In this document: positions 23,827 to 33,696 of the stretch, piece by piece
Layout: each line of letters begins with the position of its first letter
How positions within the stretch are numbered: position 1 is the stretch's first letter
DNA from: Candidatus Danuiimicrobium aquiferis
Lineage (GTDB): Bacteria; Omnitrophota; Omnitrophia; Omnitrophales; Danuiimicrobiaceae
Reading direction: 5' to 3'
NCBI GenBank assembly: GCA_001804285.1
Contig: MHFR01000064.1
Location: 1 to 38,942, forward strand
Length of the DNA stretch: 38,942 bases
The notes under the pieces: generated by a model
Told to the model about the DNA's origin: nothing
The model's input: the letters and a program-made list of their open reading frames with translations, nothing else
Databases searched by the model: none
Made by a program: the position numbers and the translations under genes

Positions 23827-26409
23827 TTATTCCGCAAGCCCACCACCCGGAAATAATCGATTCCATAACGCTTCAGACGATGAGCCATCTGACGGATAAC
23901 TTGCGATTGAGAAACGCACTTTGAAGTGTTCAAGCAAAGCTTCTTTTTCGAGATACTCATTTATTTTTTCTTCGATTCTTGCTTGAACAATCAGCGCCTG
24001 CCTTCCATTTGTCACCGGAAGTGTCATTAACAATTTGCAGCCCCCGATCCCAATCGCTTTATCCGAAGATCGCCTCAGGACATGATACGCGATTTTCCCG
24101 ATCTGTTGGAGATGTTCGTTATAGGTCGCCTCATCCATCAAATGTTTTTTCGTCTCGACCGAGTCAATGCTCATCAGCATGGCTGAAAAAGCCTCTTCAA
24201 GTTTTTCCGCTTCTTTCATACCGCTCGAAATTGCTTCCCTGAGTATTTCTTCCATGCTGTATTCAGGCAATATGAAACGAAATGTCGTTCCCACACCGGC
24301 TTTACTATCAACAGTCATCGTACCTCCATGTAATTCTACGAGCGCTTTACAAATCGTCAGTCCCAAGCCGGTTCCTTGTTTTCCCGGACCGTCTTTCCTG
24401 TCAAATTGGCGGAATTTAACGAAAATATGCTGCAAATCATCTTCGCTGATTCCCCTGCCGGTGTCCGACACTTTACATTCAACGCGATCTTCGCAATCTT
24501 CAACCGCCACTTCGATGAATCCTTCCTCCGTAAATTTGAGCGCGTTATTGATCAAATTCATGATAATTTGGATTAACTTATCGCGATCCGCATAAACTTC
24601 GATTCTTTCTCCTGAAAATTTAGTCCGAAGTTCGACGCCTTTTGCCGAAGCCTTATCCATCAATTTATAATTTTTGATCGCATCATTCACGATTGAAACA
24701 AGATCAAACCATTCTCTTCGTAATTCAACCCGTCCGGCTTCCAGCTTTGATATATCAAGAAGGTCATTAATAATCCGCCCTAACCGGTCAATATTTTCAA
24801 GTGAAATCGTCAAAAATTCTTTTTGTTCTACGTTAATATCTCCCAAAATCCCTTCCAGAACTTGAGAAACACCTTCCCGAATAATGGCCATCGGCGTCCG
24901 AAGCTCGTGTGATACCGTACTCACGAATTCGGACTTCAGTATATCTAATTTCTGAAGTTCTTTATTACGTTCCTCAAGTTGCTTGTAGAGCATTTTAATA
25001 CTGTCATTCGCCTTCTGAAGTCCCCACGCCTGAGTTTCCAGCTCCGTTTTTGAACGTTTTAATTCTTCTTCCGCCCGTTTTCGTTCCGTAATATCTTCTT
25101 TCACGGCAATATAATGCGTAATTTCACCGTTTAAATTCCTCACCGGTGAAATCGATGCAAATTCCCAATAGAGTTCCCCATTTTTTTTCTTGTTATGGAA
25201 TTCTCCCCTCCATTCTTTACCCGCCGTAATCGTTTCCCATAATTCTTTATAAAACAAAGCCGAGTGCTCCCCGGATTTAAAAACCCTTGGATTCTGTCCG
25301 AGAGCCTCCTCATAAGCATACCCGGTCAGCTGAATAAATTTAGGATTAACGTACTCAATCCGGCCTTCTGTATCGGTAACCACCACCGTCACCGGACTTT
25401 GCTCGACAGCACGCGACAACTTCCGCGATAACTCCTCAGCGACCTGTCTTTCCGCTATTTCTTTTTCCAATAACTTGTTTTTCTCCTCAAGCTGCTGCGC
25501 AAATTGTTTTTGAATCTCTTTCTCTGAATTAGCAATAATCATTTTCATTTCCGCACCGGAAAGCTGCGTGCGGACCTTGCGCATTTCCTCTTCAAAATAT
25601 TTCCGTTTCAAAATAGAAATGATTCTTAATTTAATCAATTTCAAATTATCCGTTTTAGCCACACAATCATTTGCCCCCGCTTCAAAACTTCGTATGATTT
25701 GTTCACGCGAATCGGTCGGTGTAAGCATCAGAACCGGAACAGAATAGAACCGTTTCGCTTTATGAATTTCCCGGCAAACATCCGTTCCCTCAAGATCAGA
25801 CATTTCGAGGCTCAAAAGAATGAGATCCGGCATCTCTTCCTTTACTTTCTCAAAGCATTGTTCTCCCGTCGTCACATCCATCACTTGATATCCATCAATT
25901 ACCAGCTCCCGCTTTAAGATCTGAAGATATGTCAGGTCATCATCCATCAAAAGAATTTTCTTACCCGCCAAAGAAATTTCTTCCTCTTCAACAATCACTT
26001 CCTCCTGCCAAAACAACTTGGCGGCGATACTCATTTTGAGAAGCGCATCGATTCTTCTCACAATCAAACTCATAGGGGCTTGCTTATTAATGAAGCTATC
26101 CGCACCGGCCTCGATTGCTTCCGGCATTATTCGATTCCCTTCCAATAGGGTGAGTATAATCACGGGAATATGCCGGAAATGCGGATTGGATTTAATCAAA
26201 CGGCAAACGGGATATCCCTGAATTTGCGGAAGCATCACATCAAGAACAATGAGATCAGGCGGGTTTTCCTTGATGAGTTCAAGGCCTTCCTCCCCGCTGT
26301 TCGCGCAAATGATGTCATACGACCTTGACACAAGTTCGTCCGCCAAAGCCCGCTGATACGTCGGCGAATCCTCAATAATTAAAATTTTCCGGTTCTCGCT
26401 CACCAACAA
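23827..26409 (-). CDS. hybrid histidine kinase REC-REC-PAS-HisKA-HATPase with a degenerate GGDEF tail
   Basis: This 860-aa soluble protein begins with REC1 (about 7-125; D57 present). REC2 (about 150-270) has Ser200 at the phosphoacceptor position (DLILLSLEMSD). A coiled coil precedes a PAS domain (about 335-460), HisKA with SHELRTP, and HATPase with NLINNALKF, DTGRGIS and GTGLGLTICK. The last ~130 residues follow a diguanylate cyclase outline, but the signature is GGCKL instead of GGDEF, so that part is inactive and probably a regulatory or binding module. Kinase residues are complete, so it can autophosphorylate. It lies between two response-regulator genes and the c-di-GMP enzyme. Confidence 0.9.
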   Translation of the reverse strand: MLVSENRKILIIEDSPTYQRALADELVSRSYDIICANSGEEGLELIKENPPDLIVLDVMLPQIQGYPVCRLIKSNPHFRHIPVIILTLLEGNRIMPEAIEAGADSFINKQAPMSLIVRRIDALLKMSIAAKLFWQEEVIVEEEEISLAGKKILLMDDDLTYLQILKRELVIDGYQVMDVTTGEQCFEKVKEEMPDLILLSLEMSDLEGTDVCREIHKAKRFYSVPVLMLTPTDSREQIIRSFEAGANDCVAKTDNLKLIKLRIISILKRKYFEEEMRKVRTQLSGAEMKMIIANSEKEIQKQFAQQLEEKNKLLEKEIAERQVAEELSRKLSRAVEQSPVTVVVTDTEGRIEYVNPKFIQLTGYAYEEALGQNPRVFKSGEHSALFYKELWETITAGKEWRGEFHNKKKNGELYWEFASISPVRNLNGEITHYIAVKEDITERKRAEEELKRSKTELETQAWGLQKANDSIKMLYKQLEERNKELQKLDILKSEFVSTVSHELRTPMAIIREGVSQVLEGILGDINVEQKEFLTISLENIDRLGRIINDLLDISKLEAGRVELRREWFDLVSIVNDAIKNYKLMDKASAKGVELRTKFSGERIEVYADRDKLIQIIMNLINNALKFTEEGFIEVAVEDCEDRVECKVSDTGRGISEDDLQHIFVKFRQFDRKDGPGKQGTGLGLTICKALVELHGGTMTVDSKAGVGTTFRFILPEYSMEEILREAISSGMKEAEKLEEAFSAMLMSIDSVETKKHLMDEATYNEHLQQIGKIAYHVLRRSSDKAIGIGGCKLLMTLPVTNGRQALIVQARIEEKINEYLEKEALLEHFKVRFSIASYPSDGSSSEALWNRLFPGGGLAE

Positions 26410-26490
26410 CCCCGTTATTTATCCTCTCATTTGCCTTTTTTCATCACGGCGAAAGAGGAGAGGAGTGTAGAAAAAAGTGCAGACCTCAAA

Positions 26491-26862
26491 TTATTGATTT
26501 AAACAATTCTTGATGGCCTCGACTAGCGATTTAAAATCGGACGTCTTCGCACAATAATCATCCGCTCCGCATTTCCTTGCTCGAACGGCATCAACCGCAT
26601 CAATAAAACCGGTCATCACGATCATTTTTGGCTTCGGGGAAATCGCACCGTCGGTAATTCTTTGACACACATCGAATCCGCTCATTCCCGGCAAAATAGT
26701 GTCAATAATCACCAAATCCGGTTTCTCCGTTTTCGCCAGCTCAATTCCCGCTTCACCTTTGTTTGAAAATAAAATCTCGTGGAATCCCGACGAAATCAAA
26801 ACGCGTTTCATGATTTTCTGATCTTGTTCATCATCCTCAATAATCAAGATTTTCTGATTCAC
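26491..26862 (-). CDS. single-domain response regulator
   Basis: A 123-aa receiver: acidic pocket E9-D10-D11, phosphoacceptor D54 (LVIIDTILPG), conserved Thr in VMTGF, and a Lys in CAKTSD, where Thr replaces the usual Pro. No output domain. It lies 18 bp after the Rcp1-like regulator and 81 bp before the hybrid kinase on the same strand, and likely relays phosphate between them. Confidence 0.92.
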   Translation of the reverse strand: MNQKILIIEDDEQDQKIMKRVLISSGFHEILFSNKGEAGIELAKTEKPDLVIIDTILPGMSGFDVCQRITDGAISPKPKMIVMTGFIDAVDAVRARKCGADDYCAKTSDFKSLVEAIKNCLNQ

Positions 26863-26880
26863 AATAACTCCCCCGAAAGG

Positions 26881-27363
26881 TTAAAAGCCGTCAGGCAGTT
26901 TGCTAATAATCTGCCAATAAAAATTAAATCCGTTCACCACTTCAATAAATTCCTGAAATGACACCGGCTTCGGAATATAGCTCGAAGCGCCATCCATATA
27001 GCTGGTGACGATGTCCTGCTCATTCTTCGATGAGGTCAGCATCACTACGGGTAACATTTTAAAAACGGGATCGCTTTTCAATTTCTTGAGGACCTCCAAA
27101 CCGTCGACCTTCGGCATTTTGATATCAAGGAGAACTAAATCAAGCTTTGGATACCGGGTGGCATCGGAATATTTCCCGCGATGGTAAATAAAATCGAGGG
27201 CTTCTTCTCCGTCTCGAACTACAAAAATATTATTTTTTAATCTGGCTTTATCGAATGCGCGCAACGTAATTTTAACGTCGGCTTCATTGTCTTCAGCTAA
27301 CAGAATATTGATCGGTTTACCGATTTGCGTAATCAAATTGGCTTCCATTGTTTGATCTGACAT
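26881..27363 (-). CDS. Rcp1-type single-domain response regulator
   Basis: This 160-aa receiver belongs to the Rcp1/phytochrome-partner group. It has the group's longer insert between helix 2 and strand 3 (ALDFIYHRGKYSDATRYPKL), phosphoacceptor D80 (LVLLDIKMP), LTSS, and IPKPVSF. I chose the ATG at 27363 because GGGGAGGTG sits about 6 nt upstream; a GTG at 27372 would lie within that site. It follows 31 bp after the transmembrane kinase with a phytochrome-like catalytic core, which is the natural partner for this regulator type. Confidence 0.92.
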   Translation of the reverse strand: MSDQTMEANLITQIGKPINILLAEDNEADVKITLRAFDKARLKNNIFVVRDGEEALDFIYHRGKYSDATRYPKLDLVLLDIKMPKVDGLEVLKKLKSDPVFKMLPVVMLTSSKNEQDIVTSYMDGASSYIPKPVSFQEFIEVVNGFNFYWQIISKLPDGF

Positions 27364-27394
27364 TTGATTCACCTCCCCTTTTTTTACATAACGC

Positions 27395-29455
27395 TTAAAT
27401 TATATTTTCCTTCAAATCCTTCGGAATTTCAAACCAAAAAGTCGCGCCTTTTCCAAGCTCGGACTCCACCCATATTTTCCCGCCATAATCATCGACCACA
27501 CGCTTGACAATGCTCAACCCGGCACCCGTTCCTTCGTATTCAGTTTCCGTGTGGAGACGCCGGAAAATCTCAAAGATTTGTTCCTGATACTGCGGGTCGA
27601 TTCCGATTCCGTTATCTTTCACATAAAACACCGTCTTTTCGGGTTCAGTCCGGCATCCGATTTCCACCCTGGGGGTTTGCCCCGCGATTTTGGAAGAAAA
27701 TTTAATGGCATTATTAATCAAATTGAAAAAAACCTCTGTCATTTTAATGCGGTCACAATAAATCACGGGCATCTCGCCGGAAACGATTAATTCACTTTTA
27801 TGATCGTGAAGATCAAATTCAATCCGCACCTTGACCTCCTGAATCAAATCAGCGATCGGAACATTTTCATACGGATTTTTGATCCGTGAAATCTTCGACA
27901 ACTCCAGCAGATCTTCGATTAATTCGTCCATTCGCGTTGTGGATTTCCGGATCTCATTCAAATAATCTTTGCCTTGCGCATCCAATTTATCGCTGTAATC
28001 TTCCTCGATGAAACTCGCAAAGGAAGATATCCCGCGAAGCGGCGCGCGCAAATCGTGGCTTGCCGTATAAACGAAATTATCAAGTTCCTTATTCGCTTTT
28101 TCAAGTTCACGTTTGCCTTGTTCCAGGTCCGCCTTTTGCCGTTCCAAATCCCGGCGGGTTTCGTCCAGATCTTCCAAGATATTGAGAACGGCCGTCTTTG
28201 TGTCTATGAGAATTTTATTTTGCGCTTCGGTTTTCGCAAGTGTATTTTCCAACTCTTTTGTTTTTAAACGCACATTCTCTTCGAGCCCCGTATATAATTG
28301 ATCTAATTTTTCCGCCATTTGATTAAATGTCGAAGCCAGTTGTCCGATCTCATCTCTGCGATCAATATTCACCCGATAAGCAAAGTTCCCCCGCGCAATC
28401 AACTCAACCCCTTCACGCAATTCACGCAATGAATCTGTAATCATTCCGACAAAAAAGAATGAGCCAATCATCCCAACCATTAAAACAAAACAACCCATTA
28501 GAATTATTTCTTTCAACAAATGCCACATCGGTTCAAATGCTTCACGAACGTCAATCTTGGCAACCAACCCCCAATCCAATAGTTCCAAATACCGGTAACC
28601 CGATAAAACCTCAATGTCCCGGTAATCGAGCCCCCGGGTAATTCCGCTTTGCCCAGACAAAGCGAGCCGGATTGGTTTTGCATTTTGGGTATTGAACGGC
28701 ATTCTCCAGTGCAAAGCCGCGCCGGGTTTAAATCTCATATTATTTAAGAAAAAAATGTCATTCCCGTCCCGCTTCGCCAAAACAAGATCGCCTGTTTCCC
28801 CAAGGCCGGTATAATCACTTAAAATATCCAAGAGTTTATTTCCCTTAAATTCAACCGTCAAAATTCCGATAACGGTCTTCGTATTTTCGTTTAGATCAAA
28901 CACGGGGCCGGAAATCGAATATCGATACTGCTTACGGTCAAAATACGGAACACTCAAATAAAGATCCGTTTTCCCCTTTGAATACTCCGGAGTACCCGAA
29001 AAATTGCTTTCTTCTTCGCTTATTTTTGTGCTCACCAGCACTTCCCCTTGAACATCCATGATATGAATATGATTCACCAAGGAAGGAGATGCGTCGACCA
29101 CCGTATTAAGGATTTTCCGGATTTGAGCTTTTTTCCCTGTTATTCTTAAACGGGTTTCCGGAAAAGCAGTCAATAAAACCCGTAACTTCATTTGTGATGC
29201 CAAGAAAGAGACCACTTCAAAATTGTGCTGAAATAGATGATCAATCAGGTCGGCTTTAGATTTAACAAGTCCCCCGAGCCCTTCGAAAGTTTGCCGTTCC
29301 AGCATTTTTTCACTGTTATTAAAATTCAAAAAACTGATCGTGCTGACGGCAAAAAAGAGCAACAATGAAAATAAAAATATTGTTTTTGCCCGAATGGAAA
29401 CGCCTCGGAAAAGACTCAAGAGGGTATTCGAAAGTAATCTTTTATTTTTTCTCAT
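27395..29455 (-). CDS. transmembrane sensor histidine kinase (Cache-HAMP-HisKA-HATPase)
   Basis: The protein is 686 aa from the ATG at 29455 (AAGGA 8 nt upstream; the TTG at 29479 lacks a site). An N-terminal membrane helix, a ~260-residue periplasmic Cache-like sensor (EGLGGLVKSKADLIDHLF, then ISGPVFD), a second helix, HAMP with DEIGQLASTFNQMAEKL, a long coiled coil, HisKA with SHDLRAP of the phytochrome-like type, and an HATPase with NLINNAIKF, DNGIGID and GTGAGLSIVKR. The ATG overlaps the end of the upstream sensor gene. Its HAMP closely resembles that sensor's, so the two probably arose by duplication or work together. Likely target: the Rcp1-type regulator next door. Confidence 0.93.
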   Translation of the reverse strand: MRKNKRLLSNTLLSLFRGVSIRAKTIFLFSLLLFFAVSTISFLNFNNSEKMLERQTFEGLGGLVKSKADLIDHLFQHNFEVVSFLASQMKLRVLLTAFPETRLRITGKKAQIRKILNTVVDASPSLVNHIHIMDVQGEVLVSTKISEEESNFSGTPEYSKGKTDLYLSVPYFDRKQYRYSISGPVFDLNENTKTVIGILTVEFKGNKLLDILSDYTGLGETGDLVLAKRDGNDIFFLNNMRFKPGAALHWRMPFNTQNAKPIRLALSGQSGITRGLDYRDIEVLSGYRYLELLDWGLVAKIDVREAFEPMWHLLKEIILMGCFVLMVGMIGSFFFVGMITDSLRELREGVELIARGNFAYRVNIDRRDEIGQLASTFNQMAEKLDQLYTGLEENVRLKTKELENTLAKTEAQNKILIDTKTAVLNILEDLDETRRDLERQKADLEQGKRELEKANKELDNFVYTASHDLRAPLRGISSFASFIEEDYSDKLDAQGKDYLNEIRKSTTRMDELIEDLLELSKISRIKNPYENVPIADLIQEVKVRIEFDLHDHKSELIVSGEMPVIYCDRIKMTEVFFNLINNAIKFSSKIAGQTPRVEIGCRTEPEKTVFYVKDNGIGIDPQYQEQIFEIFRRLHTETEYEGTGAGLSIVKRVVDDYGGKIWVESELGKGATFWFEIPKDLKENII

Positions 29456-31523
29456 TCGATTTTTCCTTGAGCCGCTCAATTTCTTTTTTTAATTCCACCA
29501 TTTTAAGCTCTCTGCCGATCGTCACTTTATTGATCTGCTCAAGTTCTTCCACCCTTCTTTCCAGAATTTCCTTTGCCTCACCGAGTTGAGAAGTTCTTCG
29601 TCGGATCTGATTTTCCATATTTGAATAAAGTTCCTTTAATTTGACAGCCATTTGGTTAAAACTCTGTGCCAATTGGCCGATTTCATCATTGGAGCGAATA
29701 TGAATCCGGTAGTCCAAATTTCCTTCTGAAATATGTCCGGCCGCTCTTGAAAGTTCAACGATCGGCTTAGACAATCTTTCACCAAAAATAACTCCCAAAA
29801 AAGACATGATAATAACCATCACTATCACCACGATAAAATACCGGAAGAACAAACGATCCAACGGGCCAAAAACTTCTTTGACCGATTGCCCGATTAAAAC
29901 CCGCCAGACCCGTTTTTCTTCAACCACTTTTTCAAAATCAACGACAGAAAATGCCATAAACATCTGTTCTCCTTTGCTTCCGGCTCTTTCCAAAATGAAC
30001 CACCCATCCGTATTTTCGGAAATTCTTTTAAATTCAGCCTGCGAAATTTTTCCTCTATCCAAAGCTGACAAATCCGAGTCATACAACATACTGCCGTCTT
30101 GATCGAGCAACATGGCATGCCCTGTTTTCCCGATTTTGAAATTTTCCAGCTTTGTAAAATAATGATTAATGTCAATAAACATTTTGCAGACACCAATCAC
30201 TTCTCCATTGTTCTTTTTAATCGGCAGCCCAACCGTAAGCCCCTTTACACCGGTCGATGCGTCAATCTCAACGGAACCGAAATAGACTCGCCCTTTTCCA
30301 TCCGCGTAGGTCTTTTGCCACCACTCCTCATCTGCCTGATAAAAATCTGACGTTTTTCCCGAAGCAGCAACTAATCCGCCGTATTGATCCGTCAAAAAAA
30401 TCTCGCCAATATTTTCACTATGCTCTGCCAACTCAAATAACCTGACACTCATCTGATTCCCTAAATAATTTTTCACGAGCAGATCGTTCTGAGGCGCTTT
30501 GATCCATTCCTGATCTATCGCAAGTAAATAACCTTGAATCTGCCGGCTCGATAAAGAAACATACTTAAGATTACTTTCAATAACGGGGCTCCTCCAAAAT
30601 GTGCTCTTTAACCGTTCTTCGATATTTTTGACGTCATTATCAAAACTCACTTCGACAGTTCGTGCTGTCATTTGTGCAATCTGAAGATAATTTTGGATAA
30701 TCGTCCGCCGCAATATCTGGTAACTCGTCCGATAAGTCATCCCGATCCCACAACCTAAAATCAAAATCCCGAGAGCAACAATCAGTAAAACAAATTTCAT
30801 TTTGATTCCGCCGCGGATTTTCAATTCTTGCCCCGAATAAATAAATAGACTGGAAATTCCGCCGAAACCAACGGTAAGAAAAATGGCACAAACCATTCTA
30901 AAAAACTGGACCGGAATACCGGTTACATATTTAAATTTTTCATAATTTAAAGTTTGGGCTAAAAGGAAGTTCGCTTCCGGCGTAACAAGACCGCTTAGAA
31001 AACCATAGGATGGAAAAATAAGGATAATCAGCCAAAGATTCGCCATCACGATTTTGGATAATTTGATTGAACGCTGCCGGAAGATAACGAGGGAAAATAC
31101 CATCGCGGAAAAAATCGTTCCCGGAAAACAGATGAAATAGCGGGCCAGTATCCCCGGAATTAAAAACTCACGTGTTTTGATATATCCTAAAACCCAGCCA
31201 AGCAATCCCGACACCCAAATCAAATGCAGCCACCGCATTCGCCGGTCAATCCGGGATAACGCCTGGCAACCGAAAGCAGCCAGAAACACAAAAGACCCGG
31301 GCAACAGCAGATGGTTCAGCAATCGAAGAAAGACAGAACTGTATGGGCCTTCGCTTAAAATCAAAAGCTCGATCCATTCATTCAATCCATGCGTAATTCC
31401 GAAGAGTCCAAGCAGCCAAATATCTTTCAACCAATAAAAAAAATCTTCTTTTTTCGCCATTGAAAGAATAATGATACCCATCACCAAAAATGAAAGGCCG
31501 TAGAAGAAATAGATCGTAATCAC
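29442..31523 (-). CDS. multi-spanning membrane sensor (7TM-like, Cache, HAMP) without kinase
   Basis: This 693-aa protein has about seven hydrophobic helices in residues 1-235, a further membrane helix, and a periplasmic dCache-like domain (about 270-530, including LIGQSVKEVFGPLDRL near its end). A last membrane helix, HAMP (DEIGQLAQSFNQMAVKL) and a coiled coil follow. There is no HisKA, GGDEF, PAS or methyl-accepting signalling hairpin after HAMP. The tail reads VTIGRELKMVELKKEIERL, a peptide also found at the end of the neighbouring five-PAS protein. The signal must therefore pass through partner proteins, perhaps the overlapping downstream kinase. It is not a classical chemoreceptor. Confidence 0.88.
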   Translation of the reverse strand: MITIYFFYGLSFLVMGIIILSMAKKEDFFYWLKDIWLLGLFGITHGLNEWIELLILSEGPYSSVFLRLLNHLLLPGSFVFLAAFGCQALSRIDRRMRWLHLIWVSGLLGWVLGYIKTREFLIPGILARYFICFPGTIFSAMVFSLVIFRQRSIKLSKIVMANLWLIILIFPSYGFLSGLVTPEANFLLAQTLNYEKFKYVTGIPVQFFRMVCAIFLTVGFGGISSLFIYSGQELKIRGGIKMKFVLLIVALGILILGCGIGMTYRTSYQILRRTIIQNYLQIAQMTARTVEVSFDNDVKNIEERLKSTFWRSPVIESNLKYVSLSSRQIQGYLLAIDQEWIKAPQNDLLVKNYLGNQMSVRLFELAEHSENIGEIFLTDQYGGLVAASGKTSDFYQADEEWWQKTYADGKGRVYFGSVEIDASTGVKGLTVGLPIKKNNGEVIGVCKMFIDINHYFTKLENFKIGKTGHAMLLDQDGSMLYDSDLSALDRGKISQAEFKRISENTDGWFILERAGSKGEQMFMAFSVVDFEKVVEEKRVWRVLIGQSVKEVFGPLDRLFFRYFIVVIVMVIIMSFLGVIFGERLSKPIVELSRAAGHISEGNLDYRIHIRSNDEIGQLAQSFNQMAVKLKELYSNMENQIRRRTSQLGEAKEILERRVEELEQINKVTIGRELKMVELKKEIERLKEKSNEKK

Positions 31524-31547
31524 ACATCCCCTTTCAGAAGTCCCTGG

Positions 31548-33680
31548 TCACTCTTTACCTTTTAATCCTGAATTTTTCTCTAATTCTTTCAATCGTTTTT
31601 TCATATCCACCATCTTTAATTCCCTGCCGATAGAAACCTTTTGAAAGGTTTCGAGCTGCCGGACTTTTTCCTCTAATTCCCGCTCAGCTTTTTTCCGGTC
31701 CGTAATATCCCAAAAAATTCCAAGAACGCCGATCGTTCGCTCATCCGTGTCTTTCACGGGTGTTTTTAAAGTGTGGATAAAAAATTCCTGCCCATTAAGA
31801 AAATAAGACTCATCCGTCTCAAGCTTTTCTCCAGCAGACATTACCTTCAGATCATCTGCCCGATGTTTGTCCGCCATTTCCTTCGAAAAAAAATCATCAT
31901 CTGTTTTGCCCTTGATTTCAGCGGGTTGAACTTTTAAATCCTGTGCAAATTGTTCATTGCACAAAAGATAAACAGAGTTAATATCTTTATAGAATATTTT
32001 CAGGGGAATGTTTTTCACAAGCGTCCGGTAACGCTGTTCACTCGCGCGCAAATCCTCTTCCATTCTTTTCAGCACCGTAACATCATTGAAACTTTCGATA
32101 CCACCGATAATTTTACCCGTTTCATTTCTTAGAAAATCCGTATTCTTAGAAATGAATCTCTTTTCGCCTTGTTTGGTTAAAATACGGCACTCAATGCAAA
32201 CCATAGACTTTTCTCTGGCACCCGAAAACAGGCGGCATTGTTTGTCACACGGAGATCCGGCAAAAACAAGGCATTCTTTGCCCATGATTTCATCCGCCCG
32301 ATAGCCGGTAATTTCTTCCGCGCGTTTATTCCAACTCGTGATACGCCGACTCCTGTCCACAGTAAAAATAGCGCTAGGACTAGATTGAAATAGTAATTCC
32401 GCGTACTCTTTCGCTTGCCGCAGCATCTCCTCATACCGCTTCCGCTCGCCGATATCCTGCACTTGATACACAAAATGATCCGGAGTTTCTTTTTCGCCGC
32501 GCACAAGAGAAATGCTGATCGACACCCAAACCTCATGACCTTTTCGATGAATATAGCGTTTTTCGATATGATAGTTCGGAATCAGCCCTGACAATAACTG
32601 TTGCATGGCATCTGCATCCAAATCAATATCATCAGGCCGTGTAATTTCCCGGACAGCCTTTTTAAAAAGTTCCTGTTCAGAATATCCGACAATTTCACAC
32701 AACGAATGATTCACTTCAATCCACCGGCCGTCGAGAGAAACAATAGCCATTCCAATCGAACTGGAAATAAAAGCGCCGTGAAACCGCTCCTGGCTTTCCT
32801 GAACCATGGTTTCTGTTTTTTTCAGTTCGGTAAGATCCGTTCCCGTTACCATCACATACGCCGATCCGTCAATTTCTAAATAAGTGCCGATAAAAAGATA
32901 TGGAATTTCATGGCCATGTTTTGTCAGCACTCTCGTTTCCATGATCGCGCGTTCTTTGGTCATAAAAATCATTTTAAAACGAAGGAGGGCTTGTTCCCTG
33001 TCCGATGTACTAATAAAATCAGCCGGGCGCAGACGGGATATTTCGTCAGCGGAATATTGAGTGACTCGCTCGAAATTTTCATTCCAGCGGACAATTTTCC
33101 CGCCAGGGCCGAACATATACAATATGCCGGGAAGAGAATTAAGCAAAGTTTCCGAGAATATTTTTTCCCGGACAATCTGTTCTTCTATTTTTTTCGGGGC
33201 CGAAATATCACGAACAATTCCATAGATAACCGAATCCCCCTTAAGATGGATTTGCGTCAAAAGGACATTTGTACTAAACAGCTCCCCATTTTTTCGCTTA
33301 TGCGTCCACTCGAAAAAGCCGGAACCTTTTCGGATCGTTGAGGCTATGACTTTCTGTGCCTTTATTTGCGACGGTTCGCCGTCCGGTTGATTTTCGGGAG
33401 AAAAATCGGCGGGTGTTTTGGTCACGAATTCATTTTTTTCTTTACACCCATACAAATCAAGCGCAGCGGAATTGCAATCTAAAAAGATACCATCCTCCGA
33501 CAAAACCATCATCGCTTCGCCGGACATATCGAAAAGACGCCGAAATTTCTCTTCGCTTTCAGACAATATTTTATTGAGTGATTTGAGGCGGGCTTCTGTC
33601 TTTTGCAGCTCCGAAACTTGTTTCTCTAACCCGTCGATACGTCCGGACAGAGAAAAATCTTCCGGATTCTGAACGCTCAT
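31548..33680 (-). CDS. five-PAS sensor protein without output domain
   Basis: The protein is 710 aa from the ATG at 33680, chosen for AGAGGAA 6-7 nt upstream; an upstream start would run through the previous gene. After a short coiled coil there are five tandem PAS domains (about 55-175, 180-300, 300-425, 430-550, 550-680), several ending in the usual DIT/DIS-ERK linker. The fourth contains SPCDKQC, a possible metal or heme/redox-related cysteine pair. No kinase, cyclase or DNA-binding part follows. The protein ends in VSIGRELKMVDMKKRLKEL, the same tail as the membrane sensor downstream. It is cytoplasmic and probably works by binding cluster partners. Confidence 0.88.
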   Translation of the reverse strand: MSVQNPEDFSLSGRIDGLEKQVSELQKTEARLKSLNKILSESEEKFRRLFDMSGEAMMVLSEDGIFLDCNSAALDLYGCKEKNEFVTKTPADFSPENQPDGEPSQIKAQKVIASTIRKGSGFFEWTHKRKNGELFSTNVLLTQIHLKGDSVIYGIVRDISAPKKIEEQIVREKIFSETLLNSLPGILYMFGPGGKIVRWNENFERVTQYSADEISRLRPADFISTSDREQALLRFKMIFMTKERAIMETRVLTKHGHEIPYLFIGTYLEIDGSAYVMVTGTDLTELKKTETMVQESQERFHGAFISSSIGMAIVSLDGRWIEVNHSLCEIVGYSEQELFKKAVREITRPDDIDLDADAMQQLLSGLIPNYHIEKRYIHRKGHEVWVSISISLVRGEKETPDHFVYQVQDIGERKRYEEMLRQAKEYAELLFQSSPSAIFTVDRSRRITSWNKRAEEITGYRADEIMGKECLVFAGSPCDKQCRLFSGAREKSMVCIECRILTKQGEKRFISKNTDFLRNETGKIIGGIESFNDVTVLKRMEEDLRASEQRYRTLVKNIPLKIFYKDINSVYLLCNEQFAQDLKVQPAEIKGKTDDDFFSKEMADKHRADDLKVMSAGEKLETDESYFLNGQEFFIHTLKTPVKDTDERTIGVLGIFWDITDRKKAERELEEKVRQLETFQKVSIGRELKMVDMKKRLKELEKNSGLKGKE

Positions 33681-33696
33681 GATGGTTCCTCTCGTT

